NCBI GenBank assembly: GCA_949297785.1
Contig: CASFTW010000001.1
Location: 186,001 to 250,000 of the forward strand
DNA from: an uncultured Spirochaetales bacterium
GTDB lineage: Bacteria; Spirochaetota; Spirochaetia; Sphaerochaetales; Sphaerochaetaceae
Direction of reading: 5' to 3'
Length of the DNA stretch: 64,000 nt
Shown here: piece by piece, positions 52,451 through 60,631 of the stretch
Position numbering within the stretch: position 1 is the stretch's first letter
Layout: the number at the start of each line of letters is the position of its first letter
Position numbers and translations under genes: made by a program
The notes under the pieces: model-generated
Told to the model about the DNA's origin: nothing
Databases searched by the model: none
Seen by the model: only the letters and a program-made list of their open reading frames with translations

Positions 52451-53782
52451 TTATGAGAAATTCTTCATCATCTGAGCCATTAATTTCTTGTTATTCATGA
52501 CTTTCCTGAGCATGAGCTTCTGCTTTTCGAAAGTCTTCAGGAGTCTGTTCACATCGGCAACCGATGTTCCGGACCCCTTTGCAATTCTCTTCCTTCTGCT
52601 CGGGCCGATGATCCTGTAGTTCTCCCTTTCGAATCTGGTCATCGACTTGATGATGGCTTTCTGGATTTCGAACTGCTTCATGTCGATGTCATCCTCACTG
52701 ATGTTTCCCTTGGCTCCGGGAATCATTTCGATCAGCTTATCGACAGAACCCATTTTATTCATCTGTTCCAGCTGGTCAAGATAGTCCTGCAGGTCGAAGG
52801 TGTTTTTCTGCATCTTCCTTGCAAGCTTCTCGGCCTCCTTCTCATCGTACAGCTCCTGAGCCTTCTCGACAAGAGAGACGACATCGCCCATTCCCAGAAT
52901 GCGCTGTGCGATACGGTCCGGATGAAAGACCTCGAGGTCTTCCATCTTCTCGCCGGTACCGATGAATTTGAGAGGCTTGCCGACAACGCTCTTGAGAGAG
53001 AGCGCCGCACCGCCTCTTGTATCAGAGTCGAACTTCGAGAGCACGACACCGGAAATTCCGACCTTTGATTCAAACTCCTGCGCAATGGAGACAGCGTTCT
53101 GGCCTGTCATTGCATCTGCGACAAAGAGGGTCTCGTCCGGATTCACGGCTCTTGCGACGTTCTGGATTTCATTCATCAGGACTTCATCAAGATGCATTCT
53201 TCCGCTGGTATCGACGATGAGAGTGTCATAAAGCTCGTGTTTCGCTGTGGAAAGCGCCTCGCGTGCAACCCTGACAGGATCCTTCTCACCTGGAATGGAG
53301 AATACTCTCACACCCACCTTGTCACCGAGGACCTGCAGCTGCGTGACTGCGGCCGGACGGACAAGGTCGGCAGCGACGAGCATGACCTTTCTGCCCTCTT
53401 TGTTTTTGAGCATATTGGCAAGCTTGGCTGCAGTTGTGGTCTTACCGGAACCCTGAAGGCCCATCATGAGTATGACTGATGTTGTATCCTTGCCTTTCAG
53501 ATGAAGACCCTGATCCTCACCTCCGAGAAGTGCGACCATCTTGTCATAGACGATCTTTGTGAACTGCTGGCCCGGATCGACGGAAAGGAGGACTTTCTCG
53601 CCGAGTGCCTCTTCAAGAGTGGAGTTTATGAAGCGCCTGACTACACGAAGATTGACATCCGCATCAAGAAGGGAGATCTTGATCTCCTCCATCGCATCGC
53701 GGATGTTCTTCTCAGTAATCTTGCTCTTTCCCGATAATGTCTTCATTACCGAGGTGAATTTCGTACTTAAGCTATCAAACAT
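52451..53782 (-). CDS. ffh: Signal recognition particle protein Ffh
   Basis: Ffh with SRP RNA targets nascent membrane proteins to FtsY. The 443-residue product has the N-domain, G-domain motifs GLQGSGKTTTAAKLA, DTSGRMHLD, TRGGAALS and FIGTGEKMEDLEVFHPDR, and the methionine-rich M domain. Helix motif FERENYRIIGPSRRKRIAKGSGTSVADVNRLLK binds SRP RNA. I chose ATG at 53782 (MFDSLSTKF). GAGGAAG is 11 nt upstream, partly in the 3' arm of a palindrome. The SRP RNA gene was not seen here. Confidence 0.95.
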   Translation of the reverse strand: MFDSLSTKFTSVMKTLSGKSKITEKNIRDAMEEIKISLLDADVNLRVVRRFINSTLEEALGEKVLLSVDPGQQFTKIVYDKMVALLGGEDQGLHLKGKDTTSVILMMGLQGSGKTTTAAKLANMLKNKEGRKVMLVAADLVRPAAVTQLQVLGDKVGVRVFSIPGEKDPVRVAREALSTAKHELYDTLIVDTSGRMHLDEVLMNEIQNVARAVNPDETLFVADAMTGQNAVSIAQEFESKVGISGVVLSKFDSDTRGGAALSLKSVVGKPLKFIGTGEKMEDLEVFHPDRIAQRILGMGDVVSLVEKAQELYDEKEAEKLARKMQKNTFDLQDYLDQLEQMNKMGSVDKLIEMIPGAKGNISEDDIDMKQFEIQKAIIKSMTRFERENYRIIGPSRRKRIAKGSGTSVADVNRLLKTFEKQKLMLRKVMNNKKLMAQMMKNFS

Positions 53783-53801
53783 ATACTTATATTCTTCCTC
53801 T

Positions 53802-53817
53802 GCCCGGGCAGAGTGCA
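53802..53817. other. Perfect palindrome in the ffh leader
   Basis: CTCTGCCCGGGCAGAG, 16 bp. In RNA it would form a 6-bp stem with a CCGG loop within the predicted ffh leader, next to the purine-rich ribosome site. It could be a binding site or a translation-modulating hairpin. Confidence 0.6.
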
Positions 53818-53826
53818 ACGAGGGTA

Positions 53827-53856
53827 TTTATACACATTTTTCTTCCCACTCGTCAA
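53827..53856 (-). promoter_or_regulatory. Promoter of the ffh-rpsP-khpA-rimM-trmD-rplS operon
   Basis: Minus strand: -35 TTGACG (53851-53856, overlapping the smc stop codon), 18-bp spacer, -10 TATAAA (53827-53832). Initiation near 53820 leaves a leader of about 38 nt that contains the 53802-53817 palindrome. Confidence 0.65.
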
Positions 53857-56693
53857 GATTTTTCCTTTCTTTTTCCGTCCTTGTCGAAATCAACGCGTTC
53901 ATTGTCCTCATCAAGGATGACCGGCTGTCCTTCGATATTGGCAAGCTTGTATGTGACGGTTGTGGACACACCTGCCTCCATCTGGGTGACACCGAGCAGC
54001 GATGTCGAGCCCATAACCGTATGTGTGTTGTGCGTGATGATGATGAACTGGCTTGTCTGGCTGAAGTCCTGAAGCACGGAAAGGAAATATCCGATATTCT
54101 TGTCATCAAGTGCGGCATCGATCTCGTCAAGGATACAGAACGGACTCGGCTTGACAAGGTAAGTCGCAAAGAGAAGCGCGACAGCGGTCATGCTCCGCTC
54201 ACCGCCGGACAGGAGAGTCAGGCTGATAAGTTTCTTTCCAGGCGGCTGGGCGAAGATATCAATACCGCTTGAAAGGATGTTCTCCTCATCCGCAAGAGTG
54301 ATCTCTGCCCTTCCTCCGTTGAAAAGACGCTTGAACATGGCCTGGAAGTTGTCGCTTATCTGCTTGTAGGTCGTAAGGAACATCTCCTCGCTCTTCTGCT
54401 GGATTTCGGCAAGGACTTTTTCAAGATCCGCCTTCGCCTTGTTCAGGTCATCAAGCTGCTTTGTGTAGAAATTATACTGTTCCTCGACTTCCTTGAAATC
54501 ATCGATGGCCATATGGTTGATGTTCGGTCCGAGCGCGGCTATCTGCTTGCGCACTTCATCAAGCTCGTTCTTGATGAGGACTTCCTCGGGAAGATCAGAT
54601 GCCTCCAGTCTGTCCTGATACTCATTGAGACTTCTGTTGTATGTGTTGAAGAAGCCGGTGAAAAGCATCTTGATCTGATCATCAATCTGGCTCTGCCAGA
54701 GCTCGGCCTTGTCTATTTCCGTCTTGAGGGTCTGTATTGTCTCTATCGTCCTGTCCTTCTCCGCCTCACGGCTGACAAGCGTGGAATTGAGAGCAGTGAT
54801 CTCATCCTTGACAACGAGAAGATCTTCCTTCAGATCTGCGATCTGCGAGGTAAGATCCTTTTTCTCCTCGTCAGTCGCCTTCAGACTGTCACCGATGGTC
54901 TCGATACGCTGGGAGAAGAAACGCAGCTTGTCCTCGCTGTCCTCAAGATTCACAGTATTCTCCTCAATTGTTCTCTTGAGGTTCTGGACAATGGTTTTGA
55001 AGGATTCAAGGCCTGCCCTTATCGAGCTCGCCTTGATCTCCATGGACTTCACGGTCTCCCTGAGACTTTCGACTTCATCTGTGAGTGATGCTATATCCTG
55101 ACGGGCCTGGGCGATGCGCTGACGGCTTTTCTCTATTCCGCTGCGGCATTTCTCCTCATTCTCCTCAATGCTTCTCTTTTTTGTCAGCAGGCCTTCCGGC
55201 GCGAGTAGGGAATCAATGAAAGGAGGAACTGCGGCCCTGTATGAATCAAAATGTGATTTCAGCGTTTCAAGGGATTCAAGGATGGAGTTGAAATCAGCCT
55301 CTAGTTTTCCCCTGACATCGCTTCCATCCGGAAGGGATGCATAAAATGAGATCTTCTCCCTGATGCGGCGGCACAGGGCATCAAGCCTCTCATTGAAGGA
55401 ATCCTCGCTGTTTTTCCTCTTCTGATAGGAGTATTCCTCTCCCATCTTCTGGTCAAGCTCGACGGCAAGATTCTCAATAACACCCTTCAGCTCATCGGAA
55501 AGGGAAGCGGTCTCATTCTCAAGGACAAGGATGTTCGCCTCTTCCGTCCTTACCAGATCCTCAAGAGAAGAAATCCTGGAAAGATCATCCGCAATCATCG
55601 CATTTGCGCGGTTGATCTGCTGTACGGATTCCTCAAGGATCTCCTCCTTCTCGCTCATGTTGGCCTGATTTGTGTCAAGCTCGGCCTTGTCTCGGTTGAT
55701 TATATTTCTCAGGGATTCAAGGGAAAGTTCGGTCTCATTCTTGTTCTTGAGATACTCACGGTACTGCTCCTCAAGCATCCTGACTCTCTCATTGCGGCTT
55801 CTGATGGCCTCTTCCGCCTTGTTTATGTTCGTCTGGATTTCGTAGGAACGTGTGTTCTTTTCTCTCAGGAGGATCTGTTCTTCCTCAATATTGTTCTTGA
55901 AACTGTCAAGGGAAGACATGAGGGCTTCAAGCTGTTTTTCATTGCTGGCTTTCTGTTCGGCACGGAATGTCTTCAGCTTTGTGAAGGTCTGAAGCTGTAT
56001 GGCATGCAGTGTGATATCAAGATCAAGCTGCTGCTTTATGAGATTGTTGTAGCTTATGGCCTTGTCCGCCTGTCCCTTGAGAGTCGTATAGCGTCTCTTC
56101 TCGCCTGCAAGCAGATTCTCAACCTGAAGAATGTTTTCATTCGTCCTGTCGATCTTCTTCTGTGCCTCATTGCATTCAGCCTTGAAACGTGATATACCGG
56201 CAGCCTCCTCAAAAATGTAACGCCTGTCCTCGGGTTTTGATGAAAGGATCTGGTCGATTTTTCCCTGTTCAAGGATTGAATATGCCGATTTTCCGATGCC
56301 GGTATCGAAGAAAAGCTCCCTGATGTTCTTCAGAAGACATCTCTGTCTGTTCAGGTAGTATTCGCTTTCTCCCGAACGGAACACCCTTCTCTTGATTTCT
56401 ATTTCGGTGAGCTCAGTCTGCAGTTTGTGTTCGCTGTTGTCGATTGTCAGGGCTACTTCGGCAAACTGCAGCGGCTTTCTGGTATCGGTTCCGTTGAAGA
56501 TGACATCTTCCATCCTTCCGGCCCTGAGCGTCTTTGTGGACTGCTCCCCCAGTACCCACTTGATCGAGTCGACAATATTCGACTTGCCGCAGCCATTGGG
56601 CCCCAGCAGGCTTGTTATACCGTCGGCAAAATCTATATGGGTCTTGTCTGCAAAGCTTTTGAACCCGTTGATATCAAGAGACTTTAAAAACAA
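53853..56693 (-). CDS. smc: Chromosome segregation protein SMC, short (P115-like), no recognisable hinge
   Basis: SMC-family ATPase of the chromosome-compacting SMC-ScpAB complex; scpA and scpB are at 20.5-22 kb. The N-terminal head has GPNGCGKSNIVDSIKWVLGEQS (Walker A, near 32-53). The C-terminal head has the signature LLSGGERSMTAVALLF and Walker B FCILDEIDAALDD. Long coiled coils fill the middle. At 946 residues it is about 200 shorter than typical SMC, and around residues 480-520 I see only a short linker (RAAVPPFIDSLLAPEG) instead of a 150-residue globular hinge. Start is TTG at 56693 with AAGGAG 8 nt upstream. Confidence 0.92.
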   Translation of the reverse strand: MFLKSLDINGFKSFADKTHIDFADGITSLLGPNGCGKSNIVDSIKWVLGEQSTKTLRAGRMEDVIFNGTDTRKPLQFAEVALTIDNSEHKLQTELTEIEIKRRVFRSGESEYYLNRQRCLLKNIRELFFDTGIGKSAYSILEQGKIDQILSSKPEDRRYIFEEAAGISRFKAECNEAQKKIDRTNENILQVENLLAGEKRRYTTLKGQADKAISYNNLIKQQLDLDITLHAIQLQTFTKLKTFRAEQKASNEKQLEALMSSLDSFKNNIEEEQILLREKNTRSYEIQTNINKAEEAIRSRNERVRMLEEQYREYLKNKNETELSLESLRNIINRDKAELDTNQANMSEKEEILEESVQQINRANAMIADDLSRISSLEDLVRTEEANILVLENETASLSDELKGVIENLAVELDQKMGEEYSYQKRKNSEDSFNERLDALCRRIREKISFYASLPDGSDVRGKLEADFNSILESLETLKSHFDSYRAAVPPFIDSLLAPEGLLTKKRSIEENEEKCRSGIEKSRQRIAQARQDIASLTDEVESLRETVKSMEIKASSIRAGLESFKTIVQNLKRTIEENTVNLEDSEDKLRFFSQRIETIGDSLKATDEEKKDLTSQIADLKEDLLVVKDEITALNSTLVSREAEKDRTIETIQTLKTEIDKAELWQSQIDDQIKMLFTGFFNTYNRSLNEYQDRLEASDLPEEVLIKNELDEVRKQIAALGPNINHMAIDDFKEVEEQYNFYTKQLDDLNKAKADLEKVLAEIQQKSEEMFLTTYKQISDNFQAMFKRLFNGGRAEITLADEENILSSGIDIFAQPPGKKLISLTLLSGGERSMTAVALLFATYLVKPSPFCILDEIDAALDDKNIGYFLSVLQDFSQTSQFIIITHNTHTVMGSTSLLGVTQMEAGVSTTVTYKLANIEGQPVILDEDNERVDFDKDGKRKEKS

Positions 56694-56713
56694 ATGGAAT
56701 TCTCCTTTTCACC

Positions 56714-56742
56714 TTGACTGATAAACAACACCACAATAACAT
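56714..56742 (+). promoter_or_regulatory. Promoter of rnhB, near-leaderless
   Basis: -35 TTGACT (56714-56719), 17-bp spacer, -10 TAACAT (56737-56742), 13 nt to the ATG at 56756, so the leader would be about 6 nt and too short for a ribosome site. It overlaps the start region of divergent smc. Confidence 0.65.
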
Positions 56743-56755
56743 TTTTAAACGTATT

Positions 56756-57388
56756 ATGGAAGAACAACTTTCTCTTTTCGACTTTGACGAGAGCGATCTG
56801 AAAAACGGCTGGATCTGCGGCTGCGATGAGGCAGGGCGCGGTCCGCTTGCAGGTCCCCTCACCGTTGCGGCGGTGATACTCCCTCCTGATTTCGACACAT
56901 TCATCCTCAATGATAGCAAGAAAATGAGCGAGAAAAAAAGAGAGGAAGCCGCGCTTGTCATCAAAGAGAAAGCCGTAGCATACTCCGTGGTCTTCATAGA
57001 CGAGAAAACGATTGACAAGATCAACATCCTCCGCGCAACGCTGTCTGGAATGAAGCAGTGCTATGAGGAAATAAGGAAATGTCATGAAATTGCGGCATAC
57101 TATGTCGACGGAAACAGAAAACCCGACATCAGTGACGGCACCTATGTGGAAGCCGTGGTCAGGGGAGACGGGAAAATACCGCAGATCATGGCCGCAAGCA
57201 TTCTTGCGAAGACGGAAAGGGACCATTACATGAAAAAGATGGATGTGCTGTATCCTTATTACGGTTTTGCCGCGAACAAAGGATACGGAACAAAAAGTCA
57301 TTTTGAAGCACTTAAGAAATACGGCCCCTGCCCGATTCACAGAAAAACATTTCTTCCCAAAGAAGAAGATTCTGCTCTTGAGCTATGA
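56756..57388 (+). CDS. rnhB: Ribonuclease HII
   Basis: RNase HII cuts RNA in RNA/DNA hybrids and at single ribonucleotides in DNA. The 210-residue product has GCDEAGRGPLAGPLTVAA with the catalytic Asp-Glu, NDSKKMSEKKREE, the YYVDGNRKP segment, KGDG-like VVRGDGKIPQIMAASILAKTERD and the C-terminal YGFAANKGYGTKSHFEALKKYGPCPIHRKTF. I prefer ATG 56756 because a TTG at 56714 would be part of the -35 element. The product overlaps zupT convergently by 6 nt. Confidence 0.95.
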   Translation: MEEQLSLFDFDESDLKNGWICGCDEAGRGPLAGPLTVAAVILPPDFDTFILNDSKKMSEKKREEAALVIKEKAVAYSVVFIDEKTIDKINILRATLSGMKQCYEEIRKCHEIAAYYVDGNRKPDISDGTYVEAVVRGDGKIPQIMAASILAKTERDHYMKKMDVLYPYYGFAANKGYGTKSHFEALKKYGPCPIHRKTFLPKEEDSALEL

Positions 57389-58150
57389 AAGAAGTGCCAG
57401 GGTGATTCCCATGAGGAACATACCGGCTATGACTGAATATATCACCAGGTGGTGATGTCCGTAATTCTCAGCCGCCGGCAGCAGCTCGTCAAATGCAAGG
57501 TAGACCATGATTCCGGCGACAAGTGCATAGACAAGGGCAAATGTCGTATCACTGAAGATGGATCGCAGGAAAAGAAAGCCGAAAAGTGCACCAAGAGGTT
57601 CTGCAAGTCCTGAGACCAGTGTGTACAAAAAGGCTTTCCTCCGGCTTCCGCTTTCATGATAGATCGGAGTGGAAACCGTGATTCCTTCCGGAATGTTGTG
57701 CAGTGCGACTGCAACGGCAATTGAAATTCCGCTTACCGGGTCAGAAAGCGCACTCATGAAAGATGCAAGACCTTCAGGAAAGTTATGGATCGCTATTGCC
57801 AGTGCCGACATAATCCCCATTTTTCCCAGCCCCTTGGCTTCATGACCGAATTCATGAGGGTTCTCATCTTCTGGAACCAGCTTGTCGATCAGGGCGATAA
57901 CTGCAATGCCGATGAAGAAAAAAAGAAGTGAAAGCAGGCCTGCCGTCCTGCTGCTGTATACATTTTCAAGCGAGGACATTGAATGTGCAAGCATTTCCAT
58001 GAAGGAAATATAAACCATCACACCGGCTGAAAGACCGAGTGCGAATGAGAGGAACTTCACATTTGTCTTTTTCGTGAAAAAAGGAATTATGCCGCCTATG
58101 CAGGTCGAAAGACCGGCACCGAGCGACACAAGAAAGGCGAAAAGATACAA
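57383..58150 (-). CDS. zupT: ZIP-family metal transporter (ZupT-like)
   Basis: A 255-residue ZIP transporter with eight hydrophobic segments and the two metal-coordinating motifs HNFPEG and HNIPEG in segments 4 and 5 (about 120-125 and 151-156), plus FMEML in segment 2. Family members import divalent zinc, iron, manganese or cobalt. Start is TTG at 58150 with GGAG 6 nt upstream, 3 nt after bpuR, so the two genes form one operon. Confidence 0.92.
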   Translation of the reverse strand: MYLFAFLVSLGAGLSTCIGGIIPFFTKKTNVKFLSFALGLSAGVMVYISFMEMLAHSMSSLENVYSSRTAGLLSLLFFFIGIAVIALIDKLVPEDENPHEFGHEAKGLGKMGIMSALAIAIHNFPEGLASFMSALSDPVSGISIAVAVALHNIPEGITVSTPIYHESGSRRKAFLYTLVSGLAEPLGALFGFLFLRSIFSDTTFALVYALVAGIMVYLAFDELLPAAENYGHHHLVIYSVIAGMFLMGITLALLS

Positions 58151-58153
58151 GAA

Positions 58154-58414
58154 TTACTCCTCCGCCTCCTGCTTTGAAGACTTTCTGGCATGCATCTTCA
58201 GATAATCGAGACTTTTCTGCATTTCCTTGACGAACTCGCCCACATCTTCCTGATAGACAAGTACGGACTGTCTGAGGAACCTTCCGCCTTCCGTCGGCTT
58301 GCTCTCCACTATGTTGAGATAGAGATCACCGTACATATTTTCTTTTACATTGAAGAAATAGGTTCTGTCGTTCCTGACAAGTCTTGAAGAGAACAATTCA
58401 CCACGCTGTCCCAT
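58154..58414 (-). CDS. bpuR: PUR-domain nucleic-acid-binding protein (BpuR-like)
   Basis: An 86-residue PUR-alpha-type protein (DUF3276). The sequence RGELFSSRLVRNDRTYFFNVKENMYGDLYLNIVESK closely follows Borrelia BpuR, which binds DNA and RNA and acts in gene regulation. PUR-domain proteins of this kind are typical of spirochaetes and Bacteroidetes. The ATG at 58414 has GGAGG 6 nt upstream; the 20 extra upstream codons have no conserved sequence. It is cotranscribed with zupT. Confidence 0.9.
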   Translation of the reverse strand: MGQRGELFSSRLVRNDRTYFFNVKENMYGDLYLNIVESKPTEGGRFLRQSVLVYQEDVGEFVKEMQKSLDYLKMHARKSSKQEAEE

Positions 58415-58525
58415 AGAGACCCTCCCGAAATTGAATTTCCCTTGATTTAACCACCAAGCATATGTATCTGTCAAGTAGTTAATTCCTTACAAGAAAGGAG
58501 AATACAAAATATTTCAAAAAATGTG

Positions 58526-58554
58526 TTGACTAAAAGTCCGCACTTTGCTATGTT
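58526..58554 (+). promoter_or_regulatory. Promoter of tRNA-Gly
   Basis: -35 TTGACT (58526-58531), 17-bp spacer, -10 TATGTT (58549-58554), with expected initiation about 6-7 nt before the tRNA. Confidence 0.75.
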
Positions 58555-58567
58555 TTCTCTCGTTAAT

Positions 58568-58639
58568 GCGTCTGTCGTATAATGGCTATTACCCCAGCCT
58601 TCCAAGCTGAAGATGCGAGTTCGATTCTCGTCGGACGCT
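58568..58639 (+). tRNA. tRNA-Gly (TCC)
   Basis: A 72-nt cloverleaf close to E. coli glyT: acceptor GCGTCTG with CGGACGC, anticodon loop CTTCCAA giving TCC, T-arm GCGAGTTCGATTCTCGT, discriminator T. CCA is not encoded. A perfect terminator follows 13 nt later. Confidence 0.97.
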
Positions 58640-58652
58640 TAAAACTGAAATG

Positions 58653-58682
58653 AACTCCCTGACTCAGGGAGTTTTTATTTTT
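58653..58682 (+). terminator. Terminator of tRNA-Gly
   Basis: Perfect 9-bp stem AACTCCCTG/CAGGGAGTT with an ACT loop followed by TTTATTTTT. Confidence 0.92.
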
Positions 58683-58711
58683 ATATTCCGATTTTGAGAG
58701 GCCGTTTACAG

Positions 58712-59881
58712 ATGAATTATCTTGCAGACAGGTATGCACACTACATCGTTCACAGAATGCTCCGCCTTGAAGAAGGAGAAAAGCTCACGGTAAACGCAGA
58801 TGAGGAAAGCATGGAGTTTTCCCACAAAGTCGCGCACGAGGCTGCCGAGTCTAGTGGCGTTGCGGTCGCCCTCATTTCGATTGAAAACGGTAAAGTACAG
58901 TCGGTGGATGAAATTGAGCCATCTTATCCGGCAAAAGCGGCACGCGGAAATGTCATGCTGCATCTTGCATCATTTGTCCCAAGCGAATTCAGGGAAGATG
59001 AGGAGAATGATGCCGTAAGTCTTCAGAAGCACCGTCTGCTTGCAGATCCCATTTTCCTTGACAGGAGGATATCCATCCCATGGGCTGTCGCATATGTGCC
59101 GACTGCATCCTGGGCTGAGTATGTATACGGAAGCGGTGCTACCGTTGATCAGCTTTATATTGATCTTGCATCATATCTGGGCTTTGACGATGAGGATGAG
59201 GATTTCGATTCAACTGGAACTCTTGAAAGATCGCTTGCCATGCGCTGCAGCGCTCTTGAGAAGATGAAGATAAAATCACTGCATCTTGAAAGCCCGTCGC
59301 TTGAACTCAACCTGTATCCTGCATCAGGTGCATCAATCGGCACAAGCGCCGTTAGACTTGATGGCGGAAGATTCTTCTATCCTTCTCTTCCATGCGAGGA
59401 TATAATATTCCCTCTTGACTGCAGGAAGGGTGATGGCTGGTTCAAGTCAACGCTTCCATTCCGTTTTTTCGATAAGCCCTTCCAGAGCGTTGATGTGAAG
59501 ATCAGGGACGGCAGGATCACGGGTTTTGAAAGCGAGGATGCGAAATATGTCAGGCGTTTTCTAAACATTGACGACAAGTCATCTGCCGTGAGCGAACTCA
59601 TCCTCTGTGAGAATCTTACAAGAAGCGCAGGTTTCCCGCTCAGTTTCGGCATCCCGATTCTTGACCGCATGAGAACAAGCCAGATCGTATTCGGAGGCAT
59701 CTCTCCTGAACATATCACACTGAAAGATGAAAAGGAGCTTGATTCATACGGACTCAACACAAGTTTCGCCCGTCTTGAAATCCCGGTGGGAAGCCGTGAA
59801 CTCTGTGTCAGCGCACTTCTGGAAGACGGAAGAGAGGAACTTATCTATGAAGACGGTCTGTTCGTTTCAGAAATTCAGTGA
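58712..59881 (+). CDS. M29 aminopeptidase-like protein, probably missing metal ligands
   Basis: A 389-residue protein resembling M29 metallopeptidases (aminopeptidase T/S). Family-like parts are the start YLADRYAHYIVHRMLRLEEGEKL, the DPIFLDRRISIPWAVAYVPTASWA segment, SLPCEDIIFPLD (family NIPTEEVFTTP) and VKIRDGRITGFE. Later blocks differ: the expected Glu is kept in SELILCEN, but the DENAACHIALG block reads LDRMRTSQIVFGG with no His, and HVDFMIGS reads RLEIPVGS. Catalysis by the usual two-metal site is therefore doubtful. ATG 58712 has GAGAGG 10 nt upstream. It is convergent with coaX (15-nt overlap). Confidence 0.7.
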   Translation: MNYLADRYAHYIVHRMLRLEEGEKLTVNADEESMEFSHKVAHEAAESSGVAVALISIENGKVQSVDEIEPSYPAKAARGNVMLHLASFVPSEFREDEENDAVSLQKHRLLADPIFLDRRISIPWAVAYVPTASWAEYVYGSGATVDQLYIDLASYLGFDDEDEDFDSTGTLERSLAMRCSALEKMKIKSLHLESPSLELNLYPASGASIGTSAVRLDGGRFFYPSLPCEDIIFPLDCRKGDGWFKSTLPFRFFDKPFQSVDVKIRDGRITGFESEDAKYVRRFLNIDDKSSAVSELILCENLTRSAGFPLSFGIPILDRMRTSQIVFGGISPEHITLKDEKELDSYGLNTSFARLEIPVGSRELCVSALLEDGREELIYEDGLFVSEIQ

Positions 59882-60631
59882 TGCGATGAGACGCAGCCCG
59901 TTGAGGGTATGAAGCTTGTCAAGCATGTCTATTCTGGGTATAAGAGGTGAAATGGTCTTGCTTAAGCCCCCCGTCGCAATGACGAAAAGCCGCTCTCCCC
60001 TCTCTTCTTCCGTTTTTCCGATTATGCTGTTTACAAGGCCGGCATAGCCGTACATTATTCCGGCTCTTATGGAATCCTCGCTGCTGCGGCCCAGAGCTGA
60101 TGACGGGATTCTCAGCTCAACCTGCGGCAGCTGTGCCGTCGCACCGAAAAGCGCATGAACGCCTGTAAGCAGACCGGGAACTATTGCCACTCCAAGCACT
60201 TGTCCGTCCCTGCTGACAGTGGAGAAAGTCAGTGCTGTGCCGAAATCGACAGTCATGACCGTGTCATCAGGTTTCAGATAGTGTGCATAGGCAAGATTGC
60301 ACAGAAGATCACTGCCAAGTTCGACCGGAATCGAAGAACGCACGAGACCTGTCCTGACATCGTGTGAGACGAGAAGCGCTTCCTTATTGAAAAGCCTTTT
60401 CACATTCTTCTGTATGGAAAGCGTCAGATTCGGAACAACTGAGGAAATTATTACATTGTCTATTCTGGAAACATCAAGCTTTTCGCTTTCAAAGAGAGAA
60501 CGGAAGATGACATAATACTCATCTCCCGTCTTCTTCTCATCTGAATGGACACGCCATGTATGTATCCATGATTTTCCGTCATGGACGGCAAGCACTATAT
60601 TCGTATTCCCGATATCAATACAGACCAGCAT
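59867..60631 (-). CDS. coaX: Type III pantothenate kinase
   Basis: CoaX phosphorylates pantothenate, the first step of CoA synthesis; type III enzymes are insensitive to CoA feedback. The 254-residue product has the ASKHA-fold motifs DIGNTNIVLAV (phosphate 1), GSDLLCNLAYAHYL, the catalytic-region TVDFGTALTFSTV, PGLLTGVHALFGATAQLP and VIATGGLSK (adenosine). It starts in a TAATG overlap with the ABC-F gene upstream. Confidence 0.95.
   Translation of the reverse strand: MLVCIDIGNTNIVLAVHDGKSWIHTWRVHSDEKKTGDEYYVIFRSLFESEKLDVSRIDNVIISSVVPNLTLSIQKNVKRLFNKEALLVSHDVRTGLVRSSIPVELGSDLLCNLAYAHYLKPDDTVMTVDFGTALTFSTVSRDGQVLGVAIVPGLLTGVHALFGATAQLPQVELRIPSSALGRSSEDSIRAGIMYGYAGLVNSIIGKTEEERGERLFVIATGGLSKTISPLIPRIDMLDKLHTLNGLRLIASLNF

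Noticed and set aside
54513-55088. 191-codon open frame on the plus strand
   Set aside because: Antisense to the coiled-coil part of smc; compositional artefact.
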